A DNA stretch of 64,000 nt from Aphrocallistes beatrix (lineage: Eukaryota; Porifera; Hexactinellida; Sceptrulophora; Aphrocallistidae), in contig OY725493.1 in assembly GCA_963281255.1 (NCBI GenBank), positions 1,735,550-1,799,549 of the forward strand, read 5' to 3'. The position numbers were made by a program, and so were the translations under genes. Shown here piece after piece: positions 28,402 through 40,200 of this stretch; the first letter of the stretch is position 1; each line of letters begins with the position of its first letter. Under the pieces are notes generated by a model. The model ran no database searches, had not been told where the DNA came from, and saw nothing but the letters and a program-made list of their open reading frames with translations.

Positions 28402-29535
28402 TTACATCGGTAATGGTAGTGGTTCGCGTATTGTCTCAAGTTTCGAACGGTATGAAAATAGTATCTCTTCTGTTTCTGCAGCCCCGGTAGATTTCTTCAC
28501 TTTGTCAATATAAGGAATGTTGGAGTTAACGCCAGCTAAGTCAAATGTCCACATGATGGTCATGAGATGGTTAATGAATAGAGTTGAGCTTCTAGTTCTC
28601 TTAGTCGAGTGGAAGTCTCCGAACTCTCCCACCATTCCATTGATGATGGAAGAGCAGACAATGGAGGCTTGCATCTTAGAGGCAACGTACTCATAGCACT
28701 GGATATACTGCTGGGCTTCAGGAGTGTGCTTTGACACGGAGAAGGATCCGTAGAAGTGACCCTGCTTCTCAGCTTTGGCTACATTCTCTAAGAACAGTCC
28801 ATGGCTAACTCCATGAAAAGAATCCACACCAAATCCTATGCAGCATAACAGCTTCAAGTCTACACCCTCTACCATGTCCACAGCTGCCATACTCGTGTGA
28901 TCCTCCACAGGCGTTCCCATCCCTGTTTCATCTCCATATGTGAGACTGTCTGTGCCTCCGTCCACTAGGAGGATAGCTTGTATTCCCTTCTCCTTACAAA
29001 TCCATTGGTAGCAGTCTACCAAGTCCTTAGTAGGTGGGAAGTGGTCGAATGCAAATATTTCAATTTCTTCTCCTCTTTCACTGAACCACTCGCAAGTGAA
29101 TAGCTCAGGGAAGTAGTGAACTTGGTCCATTTTGACACCGGAATGAACCCGAAAGCCGCACTTTAGCAGAGCGTCTTTAGGATTTAGCCGCCTTGCTTTA
29201 TCTAAGTCGGAAAAAGAAAGGTTTGCAAGGAATGGACTCTTCCCTAATTTCGTAAGTGCGAAGTAGATGGGCAGTGCACTCATGTAATCATATCCTTCCC
29301 CGCATCCTGCCAGCAGGATTCTGTCATACTTGGCTAGGAGGGAGAACAGCAGGGGCTGAGTGATGCTATAAGCGGGGGACAGCGGTTTGCAATCTGGACG
29401 TGAAGAATCGGGATCAAGTGCACTGCTATTGGGACCCTGTTCTGTATTTATCAACTGAGATGCTGAGGTATCTGCATTTAGATCCGTTTGTTTCTGACCT
29501 CCTCTTGGAACGTTGGTTCTAAAATAATTACCCAT
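28402..29535 (-). CDS. DUF1152 family protein
   Basis: 377 codons, one exon. After a variable, polar N terminus (about 1-65) comes the DUF1152 signature: ILLAGCGEGYDYMSALPIYF near 73-92, then LANLSFSDLD, later ILLVDGGTDSLTYGDE, MAAVDMV, CCIGFGVDSFHGVSHGLFL and SSIINGMVGEFGDFH. The glycine-rich first motif resembles a nucleotide-binding loop and the DGGTDSL motif is the family hallmark. The family is well known from bacteria and archaea and is patchy in animals; biochemical function is undefined. The N terminus starts MGNYF, with Gly at position 2, so N-myristoylation is possible (inference). It diverges from the TRP-like gene, with about 1.07 kb between them. The minus strand reads TTAG|TCC-ATG before the start. 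Confidence 0.85.
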   Translation of the reverse strand: MGNYFRTNVPRGGQKQTDLNADTSASQLINTEQGPNSSALDPDSSRPDCKPLSPAYSITQPLLFSLLAKYDRILLAGCGEGYDYMSALPIYFALTKLGKSPFLANLSFSDLDKARRLNPKDALLKCGFRVHSGVKMDQVHYFPELFTCEWFSERGEEIEIFAFDHFPPTKDLVDCYQWICKEKGIQAILLVDGGTDSLTYGDETGMGTPVEDHTSMAAVDMVEGVDLKLLCCIGFGVDSFHGVSHGLFLENVAKAEKQGHFYGSFSVSKHTPEAQQYIQCYEYVASKMQASIVCSSIINGMVGEFGDFHSTKRTRSSTLFINHLMTIMWTFDLAGVNSNIPYIDKVKKSTGAAETEEILFSYRSKLETIREPLPLPM

Positions 29536-30607
29536 GGACTAATTTAATACGAGTAAGGCATCATAAAAAATATAAATATATACATATAAATATAACTTAA
29601 AACATATTTGTTACGATTGTAACAACTCTACTACGAAGAGATGTAATTGAACCAATAAAGTACAGTAATTAGTCTATCATAGAGTAATTAAGCACTCACA
29701 TACGTTCTGCAAAAGGAGAGATGTAAATGTGTTACTCTATGGCCTAGGGAGTATAGACATCTTCAAAAACGAATTAGTTTTGTGGATTCAAGGATGTGTC
29801 AAATTAGCTCTTCATATATTCGTCATTCGATATTAATAAAACTGATTAAGAAGAATGTCGAAGCTAACCATCGTCACAAATCACCAATACATTGACCGCT
29901 TTTTTTTCGGTTAAATTATGGCGATTTCTGAGAAACGCTTAATTTATACCTGAAATCTTGTCAATATTTGTCTTCTCCTCAGTCCCAATTTATATCCGCC
30001 GTTAGGACAAAATGCAGGATTTGTTAAACGAAATATTAGCCTTCACACACTAAGTTACTATTAAAAATTTAAAAAAACACAGCCCATCGCAGCCGGTCGC
30101 CAACCGTTCAATTAAAAGTAGGATAGATACGTCCAATGATGATATCCTCTAATAAAATATTTGCCTAACGAATCGATACTGTTGAAGACTTTAACCCAAA
30201 GTAATTAAGGTTAATAGTAAGAGATCTAGCTAATTACTCATGTGGTATCAGAAATATAAGAAGAATACAGAATTTCACATTCCAGGGTGGACATTAATAA
30301 TCAACAAAGGAACAATGATAGCTTTTAAATGCAGATTGGAATGTTACTCTCAATGTTAAGAGCTAGTAATAATACGATATTATACTTGCCGTTTGTAATT
30401 AAGATAAGATTACTTCATCACACTGATATCTGATTCCAACTAATGAGATATTAACCTTAGGGAAATTAGTAAAGGTCTAAAGGGCAACCATAGAGAACGA
30501 TACAGTTTCACCATTAGTTGAATCAGATAAAGTATATAAACAGGAATTCATGGAGTGGGACACTTTGTCTTGTTTGCTTAACTGTACACATATTCCAGTC
30601 TATTAAA
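29536..30607. promoter_or_regulatory. Divergent intergenic region between DUF1152 and TRP-like genes
   Basis: About 1.07 kb between two divergent genes, which must hold both promoters. A candidate TATA box (GTATATAAACAG, about 30534-30545) lies 70 bp upstream of the TRP-like ATG. A pyrimidine-rich tract ending CATATTCCAG (30598) lies 9 bases before that ATG and looks like a splice acceptor. There are no repeats that I recognise. Confidence 0.45.
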
Positions 30608-33600
30608 ATGGCAACTGAGGAAAAGGAAAAATTGATTGGAGATGACATTGAAATGTCTGAAATAAAAACGACTACAGCTGATAACGATCAAGATGAAAAT
30701 AAAAGTGAAGGTAAAGAAGATAAAAAAGGAGAGGAAAAAGGAGGAAAGGAAGATAAGAAAGAAGTTACTAAAGAGGACAAAGAAAAGAAAAAAATACAAG
30801 AAATACAAGCATTAATAAAAACAATTCTCAAAAAGGAAATTGAAATAAAAGATGTCGATGAAACAAAAGGCGAGGAATTGGAGGCAGCTCTGTGTGAAGG
30901 GAAAGCTGAAACCGTTAAAAAGTTACTAGAAGAAGGGGCACCAATTGATGTCTGGGATTGGGATGAAAACGGTGAGATCGTCACGCCACTAACTTTCGCT
31001 TCTAATATCGATCGTCTGGACATATTTTGTTTGGTGCTAGGACGAGCCCTGAACGAAGGGGTGGATGATGGTGATCTTTATGTCAAGACAGCAATGCAGA
31101 GAGCTTGTATTAAGAACTCAGTATTGATTGCTAAAATATTGATGAAAAAAGAAGTCGACTATGAAAAAATTTATGACGACTATGAAGAAGAGCCTCCCCC
31201 AGAAAAACAAACAAAGCACATTTACAGAGATCCTGAGGCAAATTATCTTCACTTTTGCGCTTTTTTCGGGAGTCGTGAGGTGCTTGTGCTGCTGCTTGAG
31301 AAAGGAAAAGATATTGACATCAACATGAAGGACAGCGAGGGAAACACTGCTTTACATTTAGCCAGTCGGAACGGATACAGCACCTGCGTCAGCTATTTGA
31401 TAACAAAAGGTGCGAGTGTCAACGAAATAAATAAAGACAAACGTACACCACTCTTCCTAGCCATCCAGAATGCACCAGAGGAATTGATCTACAACCTCAT
31501 CCGTGCTGGGGCGGACGTGAATGCAGAGGATCGCAGAGGAATAACTCCCATCTTCACGGCTGCAGTAGAAGGGAGAGATACGCTGATACCGATCTTAGTT
31601 AACAACGGAGCCAATGTAGATGCGAGGAATCGATTTTACCAGACACCACTTATGATAGCAGGAAAAGCAGGAAATGCTGCAACAGTGAGGGAGTTACTGC
31701 TCAGTGGGGCATCGCTAGATGCTAAGGACAAGAGTCGAGCGAATGCATTCATTATTGCGAGAAATAGGAAACAAGACGAGGCGTTGTCAGTGATCGTGAG
31801 GGCACATCAAGGAGTGGATAATTTCAAGGACCTTGGGTGGCACAAAGTTCTGACTAAGGAACTCTACAAAAGTCTTTTGACTATGTTGGATTGCCTGATC
31901 GAACCAGAAACAGAGAAAAATCGAGGTGAGTTAGTAATTACGCACAAAATTATTTAGAATCTTTTGATTAAGATTAGTTTCACTCCACTTATAATTGCAA
32001 AATTAATCTGCAGATGAAAAAATAATTTTAAACAAGAAAATTGCAAACACAAAAAAGTAAAATCAAAAATATCTAGGACATTCATCGTCCTCAATAATTC
32101 CCAGTGTCCACTACTGGTGACTTCCATGCTTAACTTAAGATGTAAGAAACTAATAATTACTATTTAATGAGTACAATTTCCCATAGTGAGAGTAGATTTC
32201 ACAGTTCTCGAAATTGACAGGAAGAACGTGACCCCGGAAGATGACTGGGAGTATGAAGATGAAGGGAGGAGGAAACCTTATTTACTTCAACGCTTTGCTT
32301 CAAGTGACAATGAAGACATCGCATTCCATGGTGTGACTAGGCTCCTCGTCAATCAAAAATTCAAACGGTACGGGAATTTTCTACTCTGGTTCAAGACACT
32401 TATATTTATCAGTTTCTTGGCTGCAATGCTGTATGCACTTGTCCAAGCTGCTCAAGAGCATCCAACACCGCAAACATTATACAGGACTGCAGGAAACACA
32501 GGTTGGGATATTCTGAGGTATCTTTGTGAAATATATGTGGTGCTTTTTTGGATGAGTAACATCGTGACAGAATCGGCCGAGGTATTACAGGTAATGTTCT
32601 ATGCCAGGAAAGAAATAGCGGATAAAAAGGAAGAGAAAAAGTCACGCCTACAGGAAGAATCGGAAAGGAATATTAGGAAAGGAGTACATAAAGAAAAACC
32701 TGGAGAAAGGGAGAAAGGAAAAACAGTGAAGGGGAAGAAAGAGAGCGGAGATGGTTCAGAGGTGAAGCCTAAACCAGAAGGTGACGAGGGAAGTGATTCG
32801 GGTAAAAAATCTGATGGCTCAAGTGTTCATTCGAAGAAATCGGATAAAACTGACGAATCGTCTACTCATGGTGATGACCAGCTCATTGATATCGATGTGC
32901 CCACCAAAACCGATGATGATAAGCCTGATAGTGACAGTGCCAGCGTGAAGAGCGATAAATCCGATAAATCCGATAAGTCCGATAAATCTGAAAAGTCTGA
33001 TAAATCCGATAAATCTGACAAATCCGATAAATCTGACAAATCCGATAAATCTGACAAATCCGATAATTCTGACAAATCTGACGCGTCCGATAAGTCCGAT
33101 AAATCTGCTAAAAAGGATAAAAGTGGCGATGATGGTTCTTTGGGGTTAGGAAGTGATCCTGATTCCGACAGTGACAGTGGGAGCGGTCTGGATTTGGATT
33201 CGGATTCAGATTCGGATTCGGATGACTCATGGGGAGATTATTACTTCGATGATTATTCGGATGACGACGATTATTTCGATTCTGATGAATCTGATGACGA
33301 TGATGATGATTATCTCAACTACTTGAAGGAACAGAGGAAGAAGAGAGATGAAGAAAAAGAAAAGAAGGAAGATCGGGAAGCAGAAGAACCCACTGAGAGG
33401 GAAAAGAAGGATACCAAACTGGATGTAATAAAGGAATATTTATTAAACAATCTTATCGTACGAGTCTTGCTTGACTACTTTCAGGATTGGTACAACTGGC
33501 TGGATATCTCCGGACTGCTCCTCTTGCTGATCCTCATCATCTACCGTATAATCATCCTCGTCAACCCTAATGTGCTCTATGTAGAGTTCCAATGGGTATT

Positions 33601-34597
33601 CGCGACATTCGCATTCGCAATCAACGCATTTAGACTTACAAAACTTCTCAGTGTCTTCAAGATTTTCGGAACTTATATGCGAATTATCATCCTCATCCTT
33701 CTCAAAGATGTCCCCAAGTTCCTGCTACTACTTTTCCTCACTTTCATATTTTTCTCTACAACTCTGTACTTATCATATCGCGTGCCGATAATTCGAGGAG
33801 TGACCGATACTAATGGTACCCGTGTAGTAGAATACTACGTGACGCTATTCGACCTGCCTAATCTTAGTGAGGAAGGTTTCAATTTTTACTACTATACCCT
33901 GATCTACCCGCTACGAGTCCTGCTGGAAGGTAACGCATTTGAGTTCAACTATCTGTTCAACTCTTTCAACATAGTAGCTGCAGTGGTATACGTAATCTTC
34001 TTGTTCCTTATCATTGTTGTATACCTCAACGTGTTCATTGCCCAACTCTCCGATACCTATGCTGAAGTGAAGGCAAATGCGAGGAAAACTGTTGCGAAAT
34101 TCAGACTTGAATTCATCGTCCAATTACAGACAACTTCCATGTTAGCTCTCTTCTTCGATTTCAGGAAGCATTTCTATGACGAGAGCTACATAATGGAGGA
34201 CGAGGAATGGTTGACCTATTTCAATGCAGGTTAGCTTTTATCTTAAATTAGCAGTTAATTTAATCATTGTCTAAAAATATCATATTAATGATTGTGGCCT
34301 TTTATAGGTATTTCGCGACTCGATGATGATGATTTCACGACTCAAGAGCCTTCGGAAAGTCTGCATGTAGTGATAAACAAGTTGCAGCAACAACAGAAAG
34401 TGAACAGTCGTACGCAAGAAATCCTGCAGACTTCTATCGAAAAGAGAGTCAAGACGCAGCAGAGCGATATCGATGACATCAAGAAAACCTTAACAAACTT
34501 GGGCGAAGTGAAAGATTTAAAGGGAAAGCTAGAGGCCTTAGAGACACAGAATAAACAGATTCTGGAGAAACTCACTGAACTGGCACAGAAGGTGTGA
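30608..34597 (+). CDS. Ankyrin-repeat, six-helix TRP-like cation channel
   Basis: Three exons with matching phase: 30608-31925, 32187-34229 and 34308-34597, giving 1216 residues. Start chosen at AAAATGGCA (MATEEKEKLIG). Domains in order: a Lys/Glu-rich N terminus; ankyrin repeats (about 89-405, for example GNTALHLASRNGYSTCVSYL); S1 (about 504-526), S2 (547-568), a huge cytosolic S2-S3 loop (about 580-870) with SDK repeats and poly-Asp/Ser, S3 (876-898), S4 (908-930), S5 (948-970), pore region (about 1003-1025), S6 (1034-1058); a C-terminal coiled coil in exon 3. Topology and cytosolic ankyrins resemble TRPA/TRPC-like channels, but I cannot assign a subfamily. No classical voltage-sensor arginine ladder is seen. 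Likely a plasma-membrane sensory cation channel (inference). Confidence 0.85.
32953..33110 (+). repeat. In-frame SDK triplet-codon repeat
   Basis: About 17 tandem copies of a 9-base unit (consensus GATAAATCC/GATAAATCT) encode (SDK)n inside the S2-S3 loop of the channel. It is followed by Asp/Ser-rich coding sequence to about 33315. It remains in frame, so it probably varies in length between alleles by whole units. Confidence 0.85.
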
Positions 34598-35067
34598 TTA
34601 TAATCCTACTAACAGCTGTATTAGAGTTGGATTTATAGTGTAGCATAACATTGTCTGAACTACTGTGTTTATAATCGTCTTTAGTTAGCATTCTGTACGT
34701 AACTAGGTTGTCTATATGTATATTTCGTATAACATTTCTAGTTTTTAGATTTCTTTAGCAGTGTGAATATTTGTGATTAAATAAAAACTAACATGTAGAG
34801 ATAAATTAAGAAATAGCTGTGGGAGTTATACTCATATCTAGAGATCAGTGGAGTAGGTTGGTGGCAGCAGCAACAGTATTAGGATTTTTTTTTCCGCTTC
34901 TAATGATTCAAGTTAAGCTTGATTTCACAATTAACAACTTGACTATTAAAATGATATAAATGAACTATTTGCCAACAAGATCCAAATTAACACATAATAA
35001 GTTGATCAACCCCAAACTTGTCTTATTAAAATAAACCTCCAAATGTCGTAATCGTGATCTGAGAGGA
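34598..35067. other. 3' flank of the channel gene
   Basis: About 470 bp. Contains a probable poly(A) signal (AATAAA near 34781) about 185 bp past the stop codon. Nothing else recognised before the hAT element's target duplication. Confidence 0.45.
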
Positions 35068-35075
35068 ACTATAAT

Positions 35076-35814
35076 CAGGATTGGAATTTAACCCGGGTTA
35101 AATAGGTTTTGCCCAGCCCAGTGGGTTAAACCCGGGTTAAAACGGGTTTTATTGTCCAGAAACGGATTTTCCCAGTTATTGTCCTTGTTTTCAAATTCAA
35201 CGATATACGTAATTACATAATATATAAGCGTACTTATTGTAAGAGGTGCATATCAAAATCTAATACATCATGAAAATCTAAAACAAATGAAAAGCAAATC
35301 ACCAGTCAAACTCCACTGAACCTCTCAATTCGCGATAACATGTTACCAATTTTGCTGGTTCTCTAAGTCTAATCTATTTCGAAGTTTGTTCTGGACTAAA
35401 CTAAAGTTAGAAAATATTCGCTCAATTGAAGCATTTATGCGCCTGCACCTTGGACCTTCTACTTTTAGAAAAAAGCTTTGAACAGGATCACTGGGCCACC
35501 AACAAAACTAGCATTATACATGTAGTAACCGCTATGATTAGAGTAGGTAAGATGAACAAACTGCTCTACATATATAATAGTAGTATCCTTTGATTGTTTA
35601 CTTAATGCACCTCAGATTGTTGTAACTTTTAAGAAATTCCATTGTTCGTACATCAGGTCTTATTAAAAATATCATTACGGAATCTCAATATAATACTTGC
35701 AGAATAAGAATTTTCAATCCAAACAATTGATATCGCTAAAATTAACTTGATTTACAAGTACATTAGAATAAAACCCACTTTAACCCGGGGGGTGGGTTAA
35801 ATTAGCCAACCCTG
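35076..35814 (-). mobile_element. hAT DNA transposon remnant with 8-bp target duplication
   Basis: 739 bp bounded by inverted ends: left CAGGATTGGAATTTAACCC, right (complement) CAGGGTTGGCTAATTTAACC. Flanked by an exact 8-bp duplication ACTATAAT at 35068-35075 and 35815-35822. CAGG ends and an 8-bp duplication define the hAT superfamily. AACCCGGGTT palindromes lie just inside both ends. Most of the transposase gene is gone; a C-terminal piece remains on the minus strand. Confidence 0.9.
35343..35470 (-). pseudogene. hAT transposase C-terminal (dimerisation) fragment
   Basis: The minus-strand frame reads NASIERIFSNFSLVQNKLRN then RLDLENQQNW and a stop. This matches the conserved hAT C-terminal dimerisation motif (SxERxFS....RNRL..E). 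No start and no DDE catalytic core remain, so this is an internally deleted copy. Confidence 0.8.
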
Positions 35815-36009
35815 ACTATAATATGTTGATACAAAGATAAATAGAAACATAAAAAATGTATAAACCACTTCGAAAATATAGAAATGAAATTAATGACTAA
35901 TAACAGATTTAAGTATTATCGCATAGTCTAAATGTAATAATGAATAATATACATTAACTCGATATAATCTAACTGGATAAATATAGACACTACAATTAAC
36001 AGTAGAATC

Positions 36010-37138
36010 CTAGTACCCGGGGATCAAGGTTCTGAAGGGGTAGTCCCATAACCTGGTGGAGACACCGAACCCCTTGTTGGGTTCGTTGAAGTGATGAGCA
36101 GCATGGTAAGATTTGAGACGACCGAAATAAGACTGTGGCCTAGGAGAGGCGTGGTGTATGTAGTAGTGGCTGAGGTCATAGATAATGTAGCCTAACAACC
36201 CGCCAGCATAGAGAGCACGAGCCCAGGACAGTGGGAAGCAGATGAGGAGAGTTATGAAGATGGGCAGCATGATGATCCCAGCAGGAATGGGAGGGAACAC
36301 AAGGCGCTCGGTGTCGAATGGCACCTTGTGGTGTTGTCCGTGTATCATGAAATGGAAAGAGATGACCACGGGATGTCTCGGCACCAGATGGAAGACAAAT
36401 CTATGCAGACAGTACTCGATTAGCGTCCACACGAAGAGGCCGATTGAGAAGCAAGTAATGAAAAGTGGTAACCGAATCGGATCTGTAACAACTACCCCTG
36501 GAAACAGTGAAGGCTGCCTTTGTGTGCAGGATAGCCAGGACATGTACAGCACCATCGGTACCCATACGAGAGGCACCATGTACCACCTAGTGCGCGTCAG
36601 GTACTCCAAAACTGGGTTGTCGAATAACTTGAGAGGACGATTAACGGGGGAGTGTACCCATTTCTCATAATCGTCTCCTAGCTTCCCAACTTGGAAAGTG
36701 AGGGCTCTGCTCCAGTCGATTAGTTTCTCCTCGTTAAACCCGTCAAGTGAAAAGCTTTTTAAAGATTTCTATAAACAATAATAATAGTTATTATTATTGT
36801 TGTCGACTATTACCAGTATTAATTGTGATTTTAGTGCTACAAACATTACGGTCCACTTCATCCAGCTCTCCGATACAGTACTGCTTGAGGAGGTGAACAG
36901 CGTTAGCTGAATGCTCGTGCAGGATAGAAGAATTCAAAACATCCGACACGTCCATGCCAAGATGTTCCAGCGTTATCTCCTCTCCGCCTGGATGGAGAGA
37001 TAGGAACTTGGTGATATCGAAAACTTTTCCCCCATATATCACCCACGCGTCCTGAGGGGTGTTGTGCTGTGCTACTTCTGTAGAAGGGAAGGTGGGTAGC
37101 TGAGATGAGTCCCGGGGGTTATTGCGCTTACAGGACAT
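36010..37138 (-). CDS. FA2H: Fatty acid 2-hydroxylase
   Basis: Two exons: the first from the ATG at 37138 to about 36825, and the second 36768-36010. Exon 1 encodes a cytochrome b5 domain (DAWVIYGGKVFDITKFL, HPGG heme motif, then DVSDVLNSS..HEHSANAVHLL). Exon 2 encodes DWSRALTFQVGKLGDDYEKW, transmembrane helices and the histidine cluster of the fatty-acid hydroxylase superfamily (EYCLHRFVFH, HGQHHKVPFD, LSHYYIHH, SYHAAHHF), which binds a di-metal centre. It makes 2-hydroxy fatty acids for sphingolipids in the ER. The exact junction is unresolved: the best donor (ACTG|GTAATAG) is phase 1 but the acceptor (TTTATAG|AAATCT) needs phase 0; a weaker donor AAT|GTTTGT would fit. It lies 139 bp downstream of the PAXBP1 stop codon, same strand. 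Confidence 0.9.
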
Positions 37139-37298
37139 GATTAGTTCTCTAACAAACACTTAAAAATAAATGTCAAAAAGTTTGTTGAAGGATCAATCAT
37201 TTATACGTGTATAGTGGAAGATTATAATTGAAAAGGAGAAGTATTGCAATTGAGATTTTAATCTAAAGTTCAAATCTGTTTAACAATGTCACTGTAAA

Positions 37299-40200
37299 TT
37301 ATTTTTTAATAAACTGGTGTTCTAAATGGCTAGCTTGCTCAGAAGCTAAACAACGAATTAGACCGATCATCTCTGTCTTCCCTTCTCTAGCCCGCTTCTT
37401 GATAAAGTCCGGTCCTGTCATGGACTCTCTGTCCAGTGCCTCCACAAGCCAGCACATGTATCTGACCAGAGCTACCACCTCGCTATCATGCCCCCCTCTC
37501 TTAACCGAGTCAGGCAACAACTCCACTAACTGAGAGCACCTCTCCACGCAAGCAGAGTAGTCCGTGAACTGATGCAGGGCTAGTGTCAGGTACCGGTTCA
37601 ACAAGCCGTCAAGTATCAGTTCACGGAGCGTAGGCTCCGGCAGGATTCCTGTCCAAAGAGAGACATTAGCTCCGAGCTGTACTCCCAAACAGAACTGGTA
37701 GCAGAGTAAGGACTTCGCCTCGGAATTCTTCTCCAAGTGATCCTTACTGAACATAGGCATGTACAACGCCTGAGTTGAAGTAAGCAACGTTTTGCTTACA
37801 GTTTGGTACAGAGTTTGCATGGGCTTTTTAGATGCGAGAGAAGGGAAATCCTAGAACATGTTGTACAAAAAAACTCAATGCAAATTAAAAAATTATTGAT
37901 TTTAAGATTTAACCTACATGATTGATCTGCATTACAGAGAGTGCCAGTCTCCTAGTCTGCGAACTGGACATTGGGTCCCAGGCAGTTTTCGCTGCCTCTG
38001 TCAACAACGGGATGAGTGAGTGCTCGAGGAGGGCGGAGAGCAGGTTGTTAGAACTGTTCGAGATGGGAAATAGAGAGATGTACCATTCCTGCAACTTCCA
38101 GTCTAAGCCTTCGGATGTGAGAGGGTCCCATTTCAGAAGTTCAAGCCGAGCATAAATTGCTAAAAGTCTAGACAAATTGAAATTGATCCAATATAAAATG
38201 CTGTAATATCTCTATACTATCCATTTCTATGCTAGCCGAGTAATCCTTACTTTGGGAGAAACAGGGGTATGTAGGATTGTTGATAAGACTCCTCATGGGT
38301 CAGTCTCCAATTCTCAAAGCGCTTTACGACCAACTCGAGTGACGAAAACTCCTCAAGGGCGTCCGAGAATAAGTTTTCTGCTTCCTTTATAATTTCAGCT
38401 TTCTTTTTCTCGTTGCTCAGGTTAATCTCATCAAACCCCTTTTTTTCTTCAACCGTCAGGAGGTCAGCTTCCACGTGAGATGGATAGGATGATTGCACAA
38501 TCGTGATATCTTGTCGTGAAAGACGATCTCTTTCGGCAAGAACGAGTTTTTTGTGGTCAAGAAGTTTTTGAGCAATATCTGATCGAATACCAAGTATTTG
38601 AGATTCAATTCGCTCGATGATGGCTTGTTTCTCCCCAATGCATTCTAAAAGATCTCCAATGTAATCTCCAATCTCCCTGAAGAATCTAGGTTAAATCGAG
38701 AGATAAAATTTCAAGTTTACAGATATTAATGACCACCTAATCATTTTAGTACCTAAAAATTCAAGTTCCTTAGTCAACATACGCGCTGGATAATCAGAAA
38801 TTGGTTCCTAACATTATCAAGTTTCTGAAAAAGAACTCGCGTGGGAAGTTATAGAAAGATAAGAAAGGGCAACCAGTATTCCAAAATTCTAAAGATAGAT
38901 ATTGTTTATTGCTATGCAAACATATTGTATATTCTCTCTTTCCATCCTTAATTAATTACTAAGTAACAAGGTTCACTCGCTAGACGTATTATCAGCAGAA
39001 TTCTAATAAATTAGGAAATTCATCTGGAGAGATATTATTGCACGTGTACAATGCTATCGAATCGCTAAATATAGGATGATGATGAAAGAAAGTATTTAGA
39101 CTTAAGATAAAGCCTCAGAGATCTAAAATTAGCATAAATATTTAATTACATTAATTATGTAGAGAATGATCAGAATCCAAGGAAGGAGTTATTAAGACAG
39201 GCCATGGGGAAATGTTGTATCGAGAGAATGGAATTTAAATTATGTAAAATGGGTAGGCCAGTAGGTCGCTGCACTCCCACCCAGTAAACCAGCATAAAGG
39301 TAGAAAAATAAATAGGAAGAAATAAGTTCTTTCTTTGCTTTAGACATTTCACCTCGAGATATTCAAAAACCTTGAGAAATATCGATAAGGAACTCTTAGG
39401 CTCAGAGACAGAAATGATTAAGGAACCCGAGGCTCAACTTTAATACACGGTTCCTTGTTAATAAAATGAAGAACTCTGTTTGAAATGTTTAAAATAGTTG
39501 TATACCTCGTGACCAAGATAGTCCTGACAATATTTAACATTCTTTATATGTAATATATTGTATCTAATTTCACCTTACCATTAGGTTGAAATAACTTATA
39601 TGCAAAGAAATATTGAGCTAGCATAAAACTATAGTCATCAGATCAGTATTCCAAGGTTAAACTAGGAATGGACAGAGGTTTTAATAATCAAAATAATGCA
39701 CCCGCTCAACCCCCTCAGTATGGCGTAACAACCCCGCTAATCCCACCACAGCAACATCCTCCTGGTTCCATGAATCCCGCAGGTAAGAGTTATGTACATT
39801 GCTAAGAGCTAAGCGCTTTCTGTGTATGACTATTTTTTGGAATGAAAACATTTTGAAAGTATAATTATCTTGTTTAGGCTACCAAGGACAAGGACAACCA
39901 TACCTTCCTGTGTATGATGCCCAAAGCTCTCCCCCCCAGTACCAAGGGGACCAGGCATTTGCAAAACCGGAGTTCCTACGACCCGTCAAGAACATCACAA
40001 ATGGCTGGGCCTGGTGCATCGCAACATTTTCTATTCTCTGCTGTCCTATCACTGGAGTTATAGCTCTGCTATTCGTAGTTAGCGCATATTATCAGGAAAA
40101 GAAGCAAGCTTATCAACAGGCAAAGAGAAGAATCACAATAGCGAAGATCATGAGCGGTATAAGTGTCAGTCTCGGAGCAATTATTATCGTCTTCACCATC

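Noticed and set aside
30518-30607. Upstream start for the TRP-like channel giving a 30-residue extension
   Set aside because: No ATG opens it, and it overlaps a TATA-like box and an acceptor-like tract; MATEEKEK has the good start context.
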